64,000 nucleotides of DNA from Tiliqua scincoides (Eukaryota > Chordata > Lepidosauria > Squamata > Scincidae): positions 266,797,024 to 266,861,023 of the forward strand of contig NC_089822.1 of NCBI RefSeq assembly GCF_035046505.1, in the 5' to 3' direction. Shown here one piece after another: positions 48,925-60,600 of this stretch. The position numbers and the translations under genes are program-made. Within the stretch, counting starts at the first letter, position 1. Each line of letters opens with the position of its first letter. The notes under the pieces are model-generated. The model did not search any database and had not been told where the DNA came from. It saw nothing but the letters and a program-made list of their open reading frames with translations.

Positions 48925-51900
48925 GTGAGACACGCATGCTCTGACCAGCTGATAGCTGAATGCAGAGTGGATGCTTCCACGCCCTCTTCTGAACCCACTC
49001 CAGCACATCACTGTCCTTAAAATATCCTGCCCCTTTGGTATTCAGGGGAGGTCTGGCTAGTTCTGAGTAGGGGGAATTATCACTGCTCAAGCTCTGGACT
49101 CTGCCTTGGTTGAGGCAGCCCAGTAGTAAGATAGAAGCAGTAGAGTACAATAACTATATTAAAGTGGGTTAAATGATACAAACTGTTGTGGAAGAAAAGC
49201 CACTGCACCCTAATTCTTTTTAAAACAAGGGCACAATATTCCCAGCTTGCCTCCCAACACCTGTTTCCTGCAGCAGATTGGACAGTGTCTTGCTCTCTGT
49301 AATCGAGCAGAAGCAGGGCCTAAAGGCAGTAGCCCCCCTGCCCTTTGCACCCCAACCTGCTCCAGATTCATGTACCTTTTAGCACACTGCTAGACCTGCC
49401 CTCTATGCCTTCGTTTCATCCCATTGTCAGGTTAGCTGAGCTCACAGGATGTGCCCCATCTGGGGAAGCACCTTCTGGGCAGTAATGATGTGCTGTGAGA
49501 AGAACTTCCTGCTGTCTCCTTGGACTCTGTCAACAGGCAGATGATCCAATCTGAGGCTCTGAAGAAAAACTTTTAGTTCTTACCTGAGTTGGAGAAAAAA
49601 GTCTTCCCTTCTGTCTCTTGCAGGCAGTGGCGCAGCCTCGGCATTGTGTTCTGCGTCACCTCCTCCATGGGCTGGAGAAGGAGGTCCTACTATGAAGTCT
49701 GCTCAGGTAGGGGGCAGGTGACCAGGGAAGCCTGCAGGGAGCTGTGACAGAAGGGGCCACCTCCTTTGCTTCTTCCTTTCCAGTTGCTTCTGGTGCTGCA
49801 AGATGTGGGGGTGCCCATTTGCAGATTATTCCACAGGAATGCCATCAGGAGTGCCCTTATATGCAAGTGGCAGCTACCCCTTGATCAGACTGGTGACATC
49901 TGATCACGTTGGTGGGAGTCAGGAGGGGCAGGAATGGAGGTTGCTCACAGCGCCTGTCTCAGAAGCAGCTCTAAATACCCTGCAGCTCACCAGGGCAGTT
50001 TGCAGAGAGAGGCAGGAATGAAGGTTCACTATGAATCAAAGACGTACCTGTGGGAAGCATCATGAACTGTTTTGGGCCTGTGTAGTTTAAGTAGAGCTTG
50101 CTTCCACATAGCACTGTGCCCAAGAACTGAACATGGCTGAACGTGTGCATGTGCTGTCATCCCAGGTGCTGCCCACATGTAGAACCTGAGCTTCTCCTGC
50201 TCCTTTGAGAGCCTTCCTGCCATCTTGCCCTGGACCACTGCTCAGGCAGGATGCTGTCTGTGGCTCTGCTGCCGCTCTAGGTGGACAAGCAGAGGTTGAG
50301 TCCCAGGTGCTATTAGGACAGGTGAGGAAGTGTTGCCTTTGAAAGGATAAGTCACTCTGCACATGCCCAGGAGCACTTTCTCCATCTGTCCTTTACAAAA
50401 AGGTTTTGCTCCCCTTCAAAGGAAACCCAGCACATGCTGAGTTAGTTTCAGCCCCAGAGGCTGGAAAAGGTGACAGCTGTCAGTCGACTCAGTAAGCAGT
50501 GCAAATGGGCTCTCCCTTGATGGGGGCCTTCAGAGCAGCCCTCTGCTGGTGTGTTCTAGCTCTGGCTCCTGCACTGAGCAGGAGATTGGAGTGGATGACA
50601 TAGCAGGACCCTCCAGTTCCCAGATTCTGTGAAAACTACACAGACCACAAGGACTGAGGTGTCACAGAGTTGCCTGCCTATGCAATGTGCAGAAGGGGTC
50701 TCCAAGATCTGGCAGGGGGCTTTGTAACTTGAGGAAGGACTGCATGGGGGTCTTCTGGAAGCAGCAGTTTGGCACTTTTTGTTCTTTGTTGTTACTCTAA
50801 CGAACAAAACTTAAAAACTACGTTTTTAAATTGCTGAAATGCAAAGGGTTGAGCTTTGCAGGAAAATATCAGGTTTCCTCTCCTTGAATCTCTGAAATGT
50901 GTCTTGGGTAGGGATAATCTGTGCCTTTCTTCATTCAGGCTCCAGTGTCCTTTGAGGAGGTGGCTGTGTCTTTCTCCAAGGACGAGTGGGCTCTGCTGGA
51001 GCCAAAACAGAAGGCCCTGTATGCAGAAGTGATGCTGGAGAATCTTGAGAATGTGGCTTTTCTGGGTAAGTCAGGACCCCTTTGCTTAATCTGCCTAGAT
51101 CAGGGGTCTCCAAACTGTGGCCTTGGGACACATCAGGGGCACAAGATTTCTTTCCAGCCTACAACAATTTAAAATATTTTTAATTGCTGATATTTTTGCT
51201 ATTGGTGGATTCATTTAAATTTCATTCATTCTTTTATAAAAGTGAAGTTTGCTTGGCATGCAGAAGATTCTGAGTTCAGTCCTTGCTGCATTTCCAGGTG
51301 GGGATTTAAAAACTCCTCCAAAACCCTGGAGAGCCATTCTGGGCTGCTAGAGCCTGGCATGGCTCTGAAGGGGAGGGGCTGCTTGAATGGCAGGGTGATG
51401 CTCCTGCAAAACTTAGTGCTTTGCACCTGTTCTAGCTATGCTACTCTCTGCATATTTTATAGATTGTGAGCCCTTTTGGGACAGGGATCCATTTAAACTC
51501 CTCAAAGTTCAGTCCCAGGCAGGCTCTTTTTTGACCTTTTTTTTTTTAAGTTCCAGTTAGGACTTAACCCATGTTAAGCTCCTGGAGTGAGCCCCCTGCT
51601 GGAGGCTGTGGGTTAAGTTCTACCTGGGACTTAAAAAAAAAAAAAAGTTCAAAAAAGAGCCTGCCTGGGACTGAACTTTGAGGAGTTTTGCAGCCTCAAC
51701 TGGCCCCCCTTTTGGCAACTGGCAACCAACCTTTATATTTTGCAGCCATAGAGCACCTTCCCACCTTAAAAAAAAAAATTATTCCTCACTGGGATTTGAA
51801 CTCCTAGCCTCTGGCTCCACAGACCTACAGTTTAGCCATTGAGCCACCAGAGCTCTTAGGCTCAAAGTGTTTGGAACTAATACTTGAGGCACTGATAGCC

Positions 51901-53602
51901 ACCAGCTGGGCTGAAGACCTTATATATTAGTTCTGAACATTTTAACAATAGGCTTTCCTATAGCCCAATGGAGAGAGTGCTGGGCTGTGGAGCACAAGGT
52001 TGGAGGTTCGAATCCCTCCCTAGCCAGCAGTGCGGAGTGGGGTGGTGCAGGCAGGGGAAAAAAGGTGGGGGCAAGGAGGAGGGTAAAAAGGGAGCGGGGC
52101 GTTCCATTACAAAAAAGCCCTGCTTCTGAGTATATTTATATGCTAAATGGTGTCCATTGGAGGTTCCATTTCTCTGTTGCTAATCAAAATATTATCTCTC
52201 TGTTCCAGGAAGGTGCAGCCAAGACAATGAGAATCAGAGGAAGCCACATGGGGTGTCACTGGAAATGGCCTTGGGTGATGTAGAGGAAGTGACTCTTAGA
52301 GACCAGGATGGATCAAGGAGGCAGGAGGGAAGACCAGCAACTGTCAGGTGGACTGAAGCGCTCATTCTTCAGGTTTCTGATTTCCGTGAAATTCCAAGAC
52401 AACAAGAACATCCAAAGGGGAAGAGAAGGGAAAAGGGGGAAACAATCAGTTCTGAATCCTACATTAATGAACACAGTGAAATCTGCACAGGGAAGAAAAG
52501 GTTGAAGTGCTCTGAGTGGAGAAAGGGCTTCAGTAGAAGCTCACACCTTGGACCCCATGAAAAATTCCAGACAAGTGAGCAATCTGTGCATGAAGACAGA
52601 TCACAGAAGCAGAAGGGAAGCCAGACAGCCAGACAGGGTGGGAAATTGAGTGTCTTTCTAGATGATCCAGAAATAGAAACTAGAAAGAGGAGGGAAAACG
52701 CCCCTCAAAGTGCTAAAACCTTTAACAGTAAATCAAAACATGAGAAACCACATAAATGCTTGGAGTGTGGAAAGAGCTTCACTCAGAGGACAAGCCTCTC
52801 TGTGCATCAAAGAATCCACACTGGTGAACAACCATATATATGCTTGGAGTGTGCAAAAAGGTTCAGTAAGAGAGCAAACCTCGCTGTGCATCAAAGAACC
52901 CACACTGGGGAGAAACCATATAAATGCTTGGAGTGTGGAAAGAGCTTCAGTAAGAGAGTGAACCTCAATGTGCATCGAAGAATCCACACTGGGGAGAAAC
53001 CTTATAAATGCTTGGAGTGTGGAAAGAGCTTCAGTACGAGAGGAAACCTCACTGTGCATCAAAGAATCCACACTGGGGAGAAACCATATAAATGCTTGCA
53101 GTGTGGAAAGAGCTTCTCTGAGAGGGGAAGCCTTGCTGTGCATCAAAGAACCCACACTGGGGAGAAACAATATAAGTGCTTGGAGTGTGGAAAGAGCTTC
53201 TTTCGGAGGGGAAGCCTCGTTGTGCATGAAAGAATCCACACTGGGGAGAAAACATATAAATGCTTGGAGTGTGGAAAGAGCTTCAATACAAGAGGAAATC
53301 TTGCTGTGCATCGAAGAATCCACACTGGGGAGAAACCATATAAATGCTTGGAGTGTGGAAAGAGCTTCAATATAAGAGGAAATCTTGCTGTGCATCAAAG
53401 AACCCACACTGGGGAGAAACCATATAAATGCTTGGAGTGTGGAAAGAGCTTCCTTTGGAGGGGAAGCCTTGCTGTGCATCAAAAAATCCACATTGGGAAG
53501 AAACCATATAAATGCTTGGAGTGTGGAAAGAGCTTCAGTACAAGAGGAAACCTCACTATGCATCTAAGAATCCACACAGGGAGAAACCATATAGATGCTT
53601 AG
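48532..53602 (+). CDS. Gene D: KRAB-ZNF with 10 fingers
   Basis: Exons 48532-48924 (leader; MAVEQ start at 48588), 49624-49706 (linker), 50939-51065 (KRAB), 52209-53602 (fingers). From 48588 the join is 1941 nt, 646 residues. KRAB-A keeps DEW and MLE, so TRIM28 repression is plausible. A 1-base loss after finger 10 ends the protein early (TGRNHIDA); at least three good fingers remain out of frame downstream. No first exon or promoter of the A/C type is found upstream. The intron before the fingers holds a hAT remnant, a SINE piece, a fold-back and two tRNA-like sequences. Confidence 0.78.
49624..49706 (+). CDS. Gene D linker exon
   Basis: 83 bp between CTCTTGCAG and GTAGGG; in phase 1 reads [20 protein letters not shown] then GPTMKSAQ, open throughout. 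In another frame it has a stop, which supports the chosen phase. Confidence 0.7.
50939..51065 (+). CDS. Gene D KRAB-A exon
   Basis: 127 bp; [20 protein letters not shown], then [18 protein letters not shown] is DEW; MLE kept. Acceptor TTCATTCAG, donor CTGG|GTAAGT. Confidence 0.9.
51101..51245 (+). mobile_element. hAT MITE remnant in gene D intron
   Basis: Starts CAGGGGTCTCCAAACTGTGG after GCCTAGAT, the same site as in A and C, but breaks off at TATAAAAGTGAAG. The right end and the next stretch are deleted up to the inside of a SINE. Confidence 0.8.
51246..51365 (+). mobile_element. SINE, 5'-truncated
   Basis: CTTGGCATGCAGAAGATTCT, GAGTTCAGTCC, TTTCCAGGTGGGG: same SINE as 38720-38850 in gene C, lacking its A-box end because of the deletion that removed the right end of the hAT. 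Confidence 0.6.
51494..51697. repeat. Fold-back repeat, arms about 77 bp
   Basis: The left arm (AAACTCCTCAAAGTTCAGTC...CTTAACCCA) and right arm (TGGGTTAAGTT...GAACTTTGAGGAGTTT) are near-perfect inverted repeats around a 40-base loop. The arms contain T/A runs. Likely a fold-back MITE. Confidence 0.85.
51781..51858 (-). mobile_element. tRNA-like sequence (SINE head or pseudo-tRNA)
   Basis: On the minus strand: perfect A-box TGGCTCAATGG and B-box GAGTTCAAATCCC at tRNA spacing, followed by a T run. No convincing full cloverleaf or anticodon could be assigned by eye, so a tRNA-derived SINE head is preferred. Confidence 0.5.
51951..52024 (+). mobile_element. tRNA-like sequence
   Basis: A-box-like TAGCCCAATGG (51961-51971) and perfect B-box GGTTCGAATCC (52005-52015). 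About 74 bp, tRNA size. A SINE head or tRNA pseudogene; a working tRNA cannot be excluded by eye. Confidence 0.45.
52209..53602 (+). CDS. Gene D finger exon, 10 C2H2 fingers
   Basis: Acceptor CTGTTCCAG at 52200-52208; opens [16 protein letters not shown] decayed finger ([15 protein letters not shown]) lies in the spacer, as in gene B. Helix residues (-1,2,3,6): QTSV, KANV, KVNV, TGNV, EGSV, RGSV, TGNV, IGNV, WGSV, TGNM. Strongly biased to G/N at positions 2-3, unlike genes A and B. Ends by frameshift in the link after finger 10. Confidence 0.9.
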
Positions 53603-53990
53603 AGTGTGGAAAGAGCTTCAGTGAGAGACGAAACCTCACTCTGCATCCAAGAATCCACACTGTTGTGCAAACATATAAATGCTTGGAGTGTAGAAAGAGC
53701 TTCAATACGAGAGCAAATCTTGCTATGCATCAAAGAATTCACACTGGGGAGAAACCATATAAATGCTTGGAGTGTGGAAAGAGCTTCTTTCAGAGGGGAA
53801 GCCTCGCTGTGCATCAAAGAATCCACACTGGGGAGAAACTATATGAATGTTTGGAGTGTGGAGTTTCCGTAGGAACACACACCAGACTGGGCATCAAAGG
53901 ACCCACACAGGATAATCTGTATAAATGCTGGGAGTGTGGAAAGAGCTTCAGTGACCATTCATACCAGAGAGAAACAATATGAATGTGGCG
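53581..53990 (+). pseudogene. Out-of-frame fingers downstream of gene D
   Basis: In the other frame the array goes on: [19 protein letters not shown], then NTRANLAMH and FQRGSLAVH fingers, then two decayed ones ([23 protein letters not shown]). A loss of one base near 53580 separates them from the gene D frame. If the base is present in other alleles, the protein would have about 13 good fingers. Confidence 0.85.
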
Positions 53991-54223
53991 GGTGACAATG
54001 CAGACCTTTTCCCCTGGAGCGGAGAGGCGTAAATCCATCACCGACTCCTGGTAAACAAATTCAGTGAAACCATATGGATGCCCTGTGGCGACAGGGAGAG
54101 CCTTGAAGAACATCCAGGTACCCTGTCAGGATAGAAACCACACCCATTCTTTGAGTATAGAAAGAGTTTCAGTAGGAACAGGGACCTCTTTAAAAAATTA
54201 AGACAAGGAGTTTCTACTTGTGT

Positions 54224-54700
54224 GTTGGTATCTTTCAGTCTCGGAAGACTATGGTTTCGCGCTCTGAATAGTGGTTCTGGAACAGTGTCCTCTCCAGTGC
54301 GTGAAGCCTGGGTAAGGTAGATATGGAGGATAGACTGTTACCCATGCAGCAAATCCCCCCTCTCCACGACGCTGAAATGGTCCAATGGAAAGGCAGAAGC
54401 CAATACGGTTGGTTCTAGCGGCATCGCAGGAGTTGCCAGAACGTGACTGTGTTCAGCCATGAACTTCCTCAGGTACTCCAGCTCCGGATTTTGCCTCAAG
54501 GTTGACTCCTGAAGCCTTTTCCATAACTGGATGTAGCCACAAGGCAGTGGAGGTTTGGGATCAGAGTTTTCCTTCTCTCAGATGAGCTGCCTTCCCAGGC
54601 TGAGGAGTCCCACCTACCCGGTGGCTGTTTAGTCGCCTCTTAGGACAAGTACAGCTAAACTGAGGGCCTATTCTTATCCCCAGCCCCCAGGGGTTTCTAC
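54224..54700 (-). mobile_element. RTE/Vingi-like repeat, diverged
   Basis: CTTTCAGTCTCGGAAGACTA and TCGCGCTCTGAATAGTGGTT match the 3' end of the 44169 family read in reverse. The rest (GATGAGCTGCCTTCC, CCCCAGCCCCCAGGG) is a longer, older variant. Confidence 0.55.
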
Positions 54701-55141
54701 ATGGTATCCAAATCATGAGTGTCACAGGAGTTGACTGCCCCTCCCTGGTTTTACTATCAGGAACAGACCTTGGAAGGGGATCCTTTGAAGTGGGTTTCAT
54801 TGGCTGATGACTTCAGAGATGGATTGGGGATCTCCTGTGTAACATTTAGATGTGTGTTTTATTATCTTTTTTATGGGTGTCCGAAATGGGCATGTCACTT
54901 GGATTTACCCATGGGGGGAGGGGGGAATGGGATTTTATTTCAAGTTTGTAGGACAGGAATAAATCTGCCAAGCCACAAATCTGCCATTGGGAGTGAAATC
55001 TGTTACCTGGTGGAAGGGACAACAGCAAAGTCTGTCCCAGGTGTGATTAATTCACATTATGCCAGGGAAGAAGACCTGATGATTGGCCAGCAGAACTTCA
55101 GCAGATTTGGGGGGTATATTATTATTATTGTATATTGTATA

Positions 55142-55312
55142 TTGGCAACCTTCAGTCTCGAAAGACTATGGTATCGCGCTCTGAAAGGTGGTTCTGGAAC
55201 AGCGTCTAGTGTGGCTGAAAAGGCCAATCCGGGAGTGACAATCCCTTCCACACCGGGAGCAAGTGCAGTCTGTCCCTGGTCTGTCTCCCTGGCTATGGGC
55301 CTTCCTTCTTTG
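55142..55312 (-). mobile_element. RTE/Vingi-like LINE 3' end
   Basis: Nearly identical to 44176-44350: 3' terminus TTGGCAACC at the left, preceded by a simple ATT/GTAT tail. Only 170 bp long; joined directly to a SINE-like repeat at the right. Confidence 0.85.
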
Positions 55313-55315
55313 ATA

Positions 55316-55580
55316 AACAGTATTTATATACCGCTTTTCAACGGAAAGTTCACAAAGCGGTTTACAGAGAAAATCAATGGCTCCCTGTCCCAAAAGGGCT
55401 CCCAATCTAAAAGGATGCAAAAGAACACCAGCAGACAGCCACTAGAAAAGACAGTGCTGGAGTGAGGAGGGCCAGTTACTCCCCCCCCCCTGCTAAATAA
55501 AAGAGCACCCACTTTAAAAGTGGCTCTTACCCAGTCAGCAGGGGTAATATCAAGGATTGGATGTGATCCCACAAGGGGAC
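55316..55580 (+). mobile_element. SINE-like squamate repeat
   Basis: TATTTATATACCGCTTTTCA, CACAAAGCGGTTTACAGAG, GGCTCCCTGTCCCAAAAGGG, GCCAGTTACTCCCCC, CTGCTAAATAAAAGAG. I recognise the wording as a repeat common in lizards; the head type is not resolved. Confidence 0.55.
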
Positions 55581-56017
55581 AGGAACTGTGTTTCTGTTTA
55601 ACTGGGCAAGGCAGTGAACACGCATTTGGCATCTGAAGTATGGCAGAGCCTGTTCGGATACTCATCTTGGACACTGGAACTGGCAACCTTTCGTAGCATC
55701 TTGTAGTCAGAGTAGGGATGAGTCGGCTTCATTAGTTGGTGCCTCCTGTGATTATGAACTTGTTCCTTTTGTCCAAATGTTCCTTTTGAATTCCCCCCCT
55801 TTTTGCTATACAAATTCCAGACTTCCAGAGAATTCCAGAGTTCTAACCCTAGCTTCGTATGATCAAATCTCTTTTGAAGAGCAGCTGGAGTGTGTGTGTT
55901 TCCTTGACCAGGGCTGGGGGCAATTCCACAGAACTCAGAGGGAGAGTAGTAACTTCTTATAACTTCCAGAACCACTCCAAAGTCTGACTGACTGACTTTG
56001 GAATCTGACCTCAGTGC

Positions 56018-56835
56018 TGATTCCCCGCAGGAGCCAGGCGGAGGGAACCTCGCGCCCCCCCCCCAGGGCCAGGCTAGCGCTTGGGTGGCACCTGCTGGAG
56101 GCTGCCAGGAACGCCCAGTTGCGGGTAATAGGATCAGTGGGGCTTGTTCCACCGTGGTCGCCTTTCCCAGGCAGGCGGAGGTGGGGAGGGGGCTGCCTTC
56201 ATGATCCCCTGTCTTGGAGGGCACTTGTGTCCTGCGCCCCTCACCCTGGAAGACACTGTGGAGCTTCCAGCGCTGCAGGAGTCCTCAGGCTCAGTCCTGC
56301 CCTGCAAAGTCTGCCTAGCGAGCAACAGGGAGACCGGGCTGGGGACTGAAATACAGAATGCAGGTCAAGCACAAAGAATGTGTGTCAGCCCCCCCCCTTG
56401 CTGCAGCCACACTGCAGGCCCCCCCAGGTTCCCCCACCTGCAGCTTCCAAGAAAAGAGGGGCCTGGGCAGGGGGGAGCAGAGAGGAGGTGGAGATGGGAG
56501 GGAATAGAAAATGCCTGCCCTTTCTGGAGGAAAAGTGGCCCACTGCAGGTGGAAGGCTGGGGGGAATTCCCATCTCCATCCCACAGAGATAAGGTGGAAT
56601 TTGTGCTCTCATGGAGAAAAACACCTTTGTTGTCACATCCAGTGCAATGCTGTGCATTCTGCAGGCCTACACAGAAGTTGGTCCTCTTGAGTGCAGTGGG
56701 AGTGACTCCTGGGTACGCCAAGCAGGAAGGGAAGCCCCCCCAGTCCAGCCCCCCTGAGAACCTGCGGCCAAGGAGAATCCGCTCCAGGGCCAGGCAGACT
56801 CCTCCAGTGCTGGGAGGAAATTCTCCCTCCTGCCT
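56018..56835 (+). repeat. Duplicated block, copy 2
   Basis: Copy of 47025-47680, with about 170 bp extra between the donor-like site and the CCCTGCAAAGTCTGCCTAGC segment. No gene. By position it would be the upstream block of gene E. Confidence 0.75.
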
Positions 56836-57612
56836 GTCCAAACTCTACTCCCCTGAAAGTGAAGCCACCATTATTTTCTTCAGCACCTTCTCTGGTGTGA
56901 GTCCTGCAGAGCCTTGGAGGTGGCTATCAGGTCTCTCCTTGATCTTCCCCAGGCAGACTTGACCCAAATGATGTGCCCCCCCAAGTGCACAGCTCCCCTC
57001 CCCTCGTTGAAGTGCCTGAGGCAGAATCCAAAATTGTCATCCCCCCCATTTTCTTATGCCTGACCTATATGTCATTGTGTGGCTCCCATACTAGCTCCTC
57101 CTCAATTCTCAGCTGGGTGTCCCCACCTCCACCTCCTCTTCTCCCTTTTGATCTTTGCTACCTTCCACTTGCACCTGCCTGGCCACTTCCAGGCAAAGAG
57201 GCTAGAGGGAGCATGCAGGGAGTAGAGTCCTCGCACCCGCCCTGCCTGCATGACTGTGACTGGGAAGGAGTGACTGGAGACATCAGAGTAAGGATGGGGC
57301 AAGGACTTGTGACAGGAGCAATCAGGCCAGGCTCAGGTGGTGCCATGCTGAAGGGGGACGTGAATGGCCAGTGCCCTGAGTCTCCTCTTGCTTCCTCTCA
57401 GGGAGCGGAACAGGATTGGGGCATGGGGTGAAGCAGCTTTGTGGATGGTGGGCCAGGGAGGTGGTGGGCCTCCTGACAGGTGGCAATCCAGGGAGGCAGG
57501 CAGGTGTAGGGTGTGCCCTTTTCAGTTCACTGCTTCCTCAGCTCTTTCCTCCAGCAGCTTCTTCAGGCCATGTCTTGCCCATTCCTCCTTGGTCTTTGTT
57601 CCAGCCTGTCAG
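56836..57612. other. No gene recognised
   Basis: No exon or clear repeat seen. Confidence 0.4.
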
Positions 57613-60600
57613 GGTTGTCAAGTCAAGTCAAGTCAAAGTTTATTAGGCATAAACATTTGGTAGGTGAAGACTCTGTACGGAAACCGTAGAGAGAATATAA
57701 GCCTAAGTAGTACACAAATATATGTATATGTGCACACCAAGTGTACACACAGATACAAACGTACAATACATTTTACATACAAACATGTATTGTATTGGCA
57801 ACCTTCAGTCTCGAAAGACTCTGGTATCGCGCTCTGAAAGGTGGTTCTGGCACAGCGTCTAGTGTGGCTGAAAAGGCCAATCCAGGAGTGACAATCCCTT
57901 CCACACCGGGAGCAAGTGCAGTCTGTCCCTGGTCTGTCTCCCTGGCTATGGGCCTTCCTTCTTTGCCTCTTTGCCTCAGACTGTTGGCAAAGTGTCTCTT
58001 CAAACTGGGAAAGGCCATGCTGCACAGCCTGCCTCCAAGCGGGCCGCTCAGAGGCCAGGGTTTCCCACTTGTTGAGGTCCATCTCTAAGGCCTTCAGATC
58101 CCTCTTGCAGATGTCCTTGTATCGCAGCTGTGGTCTACCTGTAGGGTGCTTTCCTTGCACGAGTTCTCCATAGAGGAGATCCTTTGGGATCCGGCCATCA
58201 TCCATTCTCACGATACAAACATGTATTATTTAAAAAACAGAACAATCAGTTACTATGCAGATATTGCCAAAGATGTAATGTACTCAGTGATTACTTGCTA
58301 CAGAAAGCTTGGCTCGATTCAAATTACTCAAATTTAGGAACTGTGTGACTGAGAGGGTTGTATGCTCTACATCACCTGCTAGAAGGAATTGAATTATAGC
58401 TTTCTCAGAATGCCCTGTTTTAGCATGGAGCAAGGGAGAGAGAAATTGCTGTCTTAGTGCTTGGCATCTGGGACAGTGCAACATACTGTGTGTGGATGAT
58501 TCTACTTCGCCTAAATTGCAGCTACATAAACGATCTTCCCAGGAGGCGTTTCTAAGTCTGCCATGTAAGTTATTAGAGGGGGTCACGTTACAACATGCCA
58601 AGGTAAAGGCCCTTCTCTCCAGGGGGTGCACTAGGAGGGACAGATATTTTGGTTGTTGACCACTTGTAATTTTAAGATGAAAATTCAGAGGGGAACATTT
58701 TTTCTGTGCTGCACTTAGAATCTCTTGCCTTTCTATATCATATAGTCTGGTTTTCACAAGTCTGGTGATAACCTCTGGAGAGGGAGATCCTTGTAGATCG
58801 ACCTCAAGGCCCATCTGTTGAGTTTTTTTATGAACTAGTACTAGGCAAGGGGTTAACATTGGATCAGTCAACAGCCCCTTTAGCAGCAAGTCGTGATCAG
58901 CCCTGAAAAAGACTTTGGCCCAGTATTTTAAAAAACTGGACCATGCGTGTAACTCCAGTCTGTGTTGACCTGATTCCAGGCAGAGTGCTGCGTAGGGAAC
59001 GCAATGCGGTAAGCCGAGAATTTTGTAAAGAAATTTGGATTGAACCCTTTCAATTGTGTTATTTAATGCCGGCATCCATACTGGGATGCCATATAAAATT
59101 TGTGGAATGACTTTAGCATTAAAAGCTTGCAAAGCAGCTGGTACAAACCGGTTGCCCCAGGAGAAGAAAAAGCAGTTATGGCTTGAACCACTGGTTTGGA
59201 TGAATTAATTGCAATTGATTGATGAGAGGACCAGGAATGCTTGTAATGAAATTGAAGACCAAGGTACTGGAATTCCTTGACCTGCTGTATTGATTTTCCA
59301 CTGAAAAGCCAAGACTGTGGTTTCCATGAGTTCCCAAATACCACAATTTTAGACTTTTCATAGTTTAGCTGCAAAGAGTTTGTTGAAAGATATTCAATGC
59401 AGGCTTTGACCAGTCTCCGTAAGCCTATTTTTGTACGTGAGATCAGAGCCATGTCGTCAGCATATAAAAGTAAAGGGACGTCCACCGATCCTAGTTTGGG
59501 GCAATGCGAGTCAAGCTTTGATAAGATGGGGGCCAAATCATTGATGAAAAGGATGAACAAAGTGGTTGCCAGCACACAGCCCTGCTTGACCCCCTTGTTG
59601 ATCGGGATTGGAGCTGAAAAGTCACCTTGTGGGGATAATTTCACTTGACAGGAAGTGTTTAGGTGTAGGACACGAATGAGTTCTAATAATCTTTTGTCAA
59701 GTCCCATCTTCTCAAGTTTTTCCCAGAGTCTGTCCCTATCAATAGAGTCAAAGGCAGCCTTTAAATCCAGGAATGCCACATAGAGTCGAGATTTCTTTTG
59801 AGTCACCTGTTTAAAAATTAAATGGGACTGTATCACACAGTGGTCGACTGTGGACTTGTTTGGTCTGAAACCTGCTTGCTCTGGACCTATGATGTTATAA
59901 TCAAATATCCAGGAAGAAAGTTTTTTCAATAAGTGGGATGCATACATTTCCTTGCGACATCCAAAAGGCTTATTGGCCTGTAGCTAGAGGGAAGTTTCTT
60001 ATTTCCTTTTTTGAAAATAGGGACCAAGATTGATCTGGTCCAGGATTCTGGAATTACTGCAAATTTATTGATTCTTGTGAATAGTTCCGCAATAATTGGT
60101 GCCCACCAGTCTGGCGCTGTTTTATAGATGTCTGAGGGAATTGCATCTGGGCCAGCTGCTTTACCCTGTTTTAGCTGGTTAATGATCTCATCCACTGAGA
60201 CAGCAGGCCAGTCTGGGAGGTCTGGTGGGATGGATGCCTGAACAGCAGAGGACGATTTGGATTCATCAAAAAAAATTGATTTAAAGTGCAATTCCCACAG
60301 TTTGGCAGGGATTGCGGTAGTACCAATTGACTCTTTGTGAAAACAACCTGATATAATTTGCCAAAAACTCATAGCATTTTTTGTTCTAACAGCGTTAATT
60401 AGCAGTGACCATCTTGCTTCTGCAATACGATGGATCGAGACTCTGACAGCTTCCTTCAGGTGGGCAGTCAGCTCGAAATATTGGCGTAAAAGTGTTTACT
60501 GTTAGTGTCCCTAAATTTTTTGTAAGTGCTGCGAATGGCAGTTTTCAGAGATAAGCAGATCTGATCAATCTTAGAGTCATCTCGCCCACTCTCAACTCTT

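Noticed and set aside
51951-52024. Functional tRNA gene
   Set aside because: The A- and B-boxes are good, but I could not pair a full acceptor stem or fix an anticodon; a similar tRNA-like piece lies 100 bp away, which fits SINE heads better.
52733-53563. Long minus-strand frame (276 codons) across gene D fingers, and similar ones in A and B
   Set aside because: The antisense of repeated 84-bp finger units stays open because of the repeated codons; the repeating [11 protein letters not shown] wording is a shadow.
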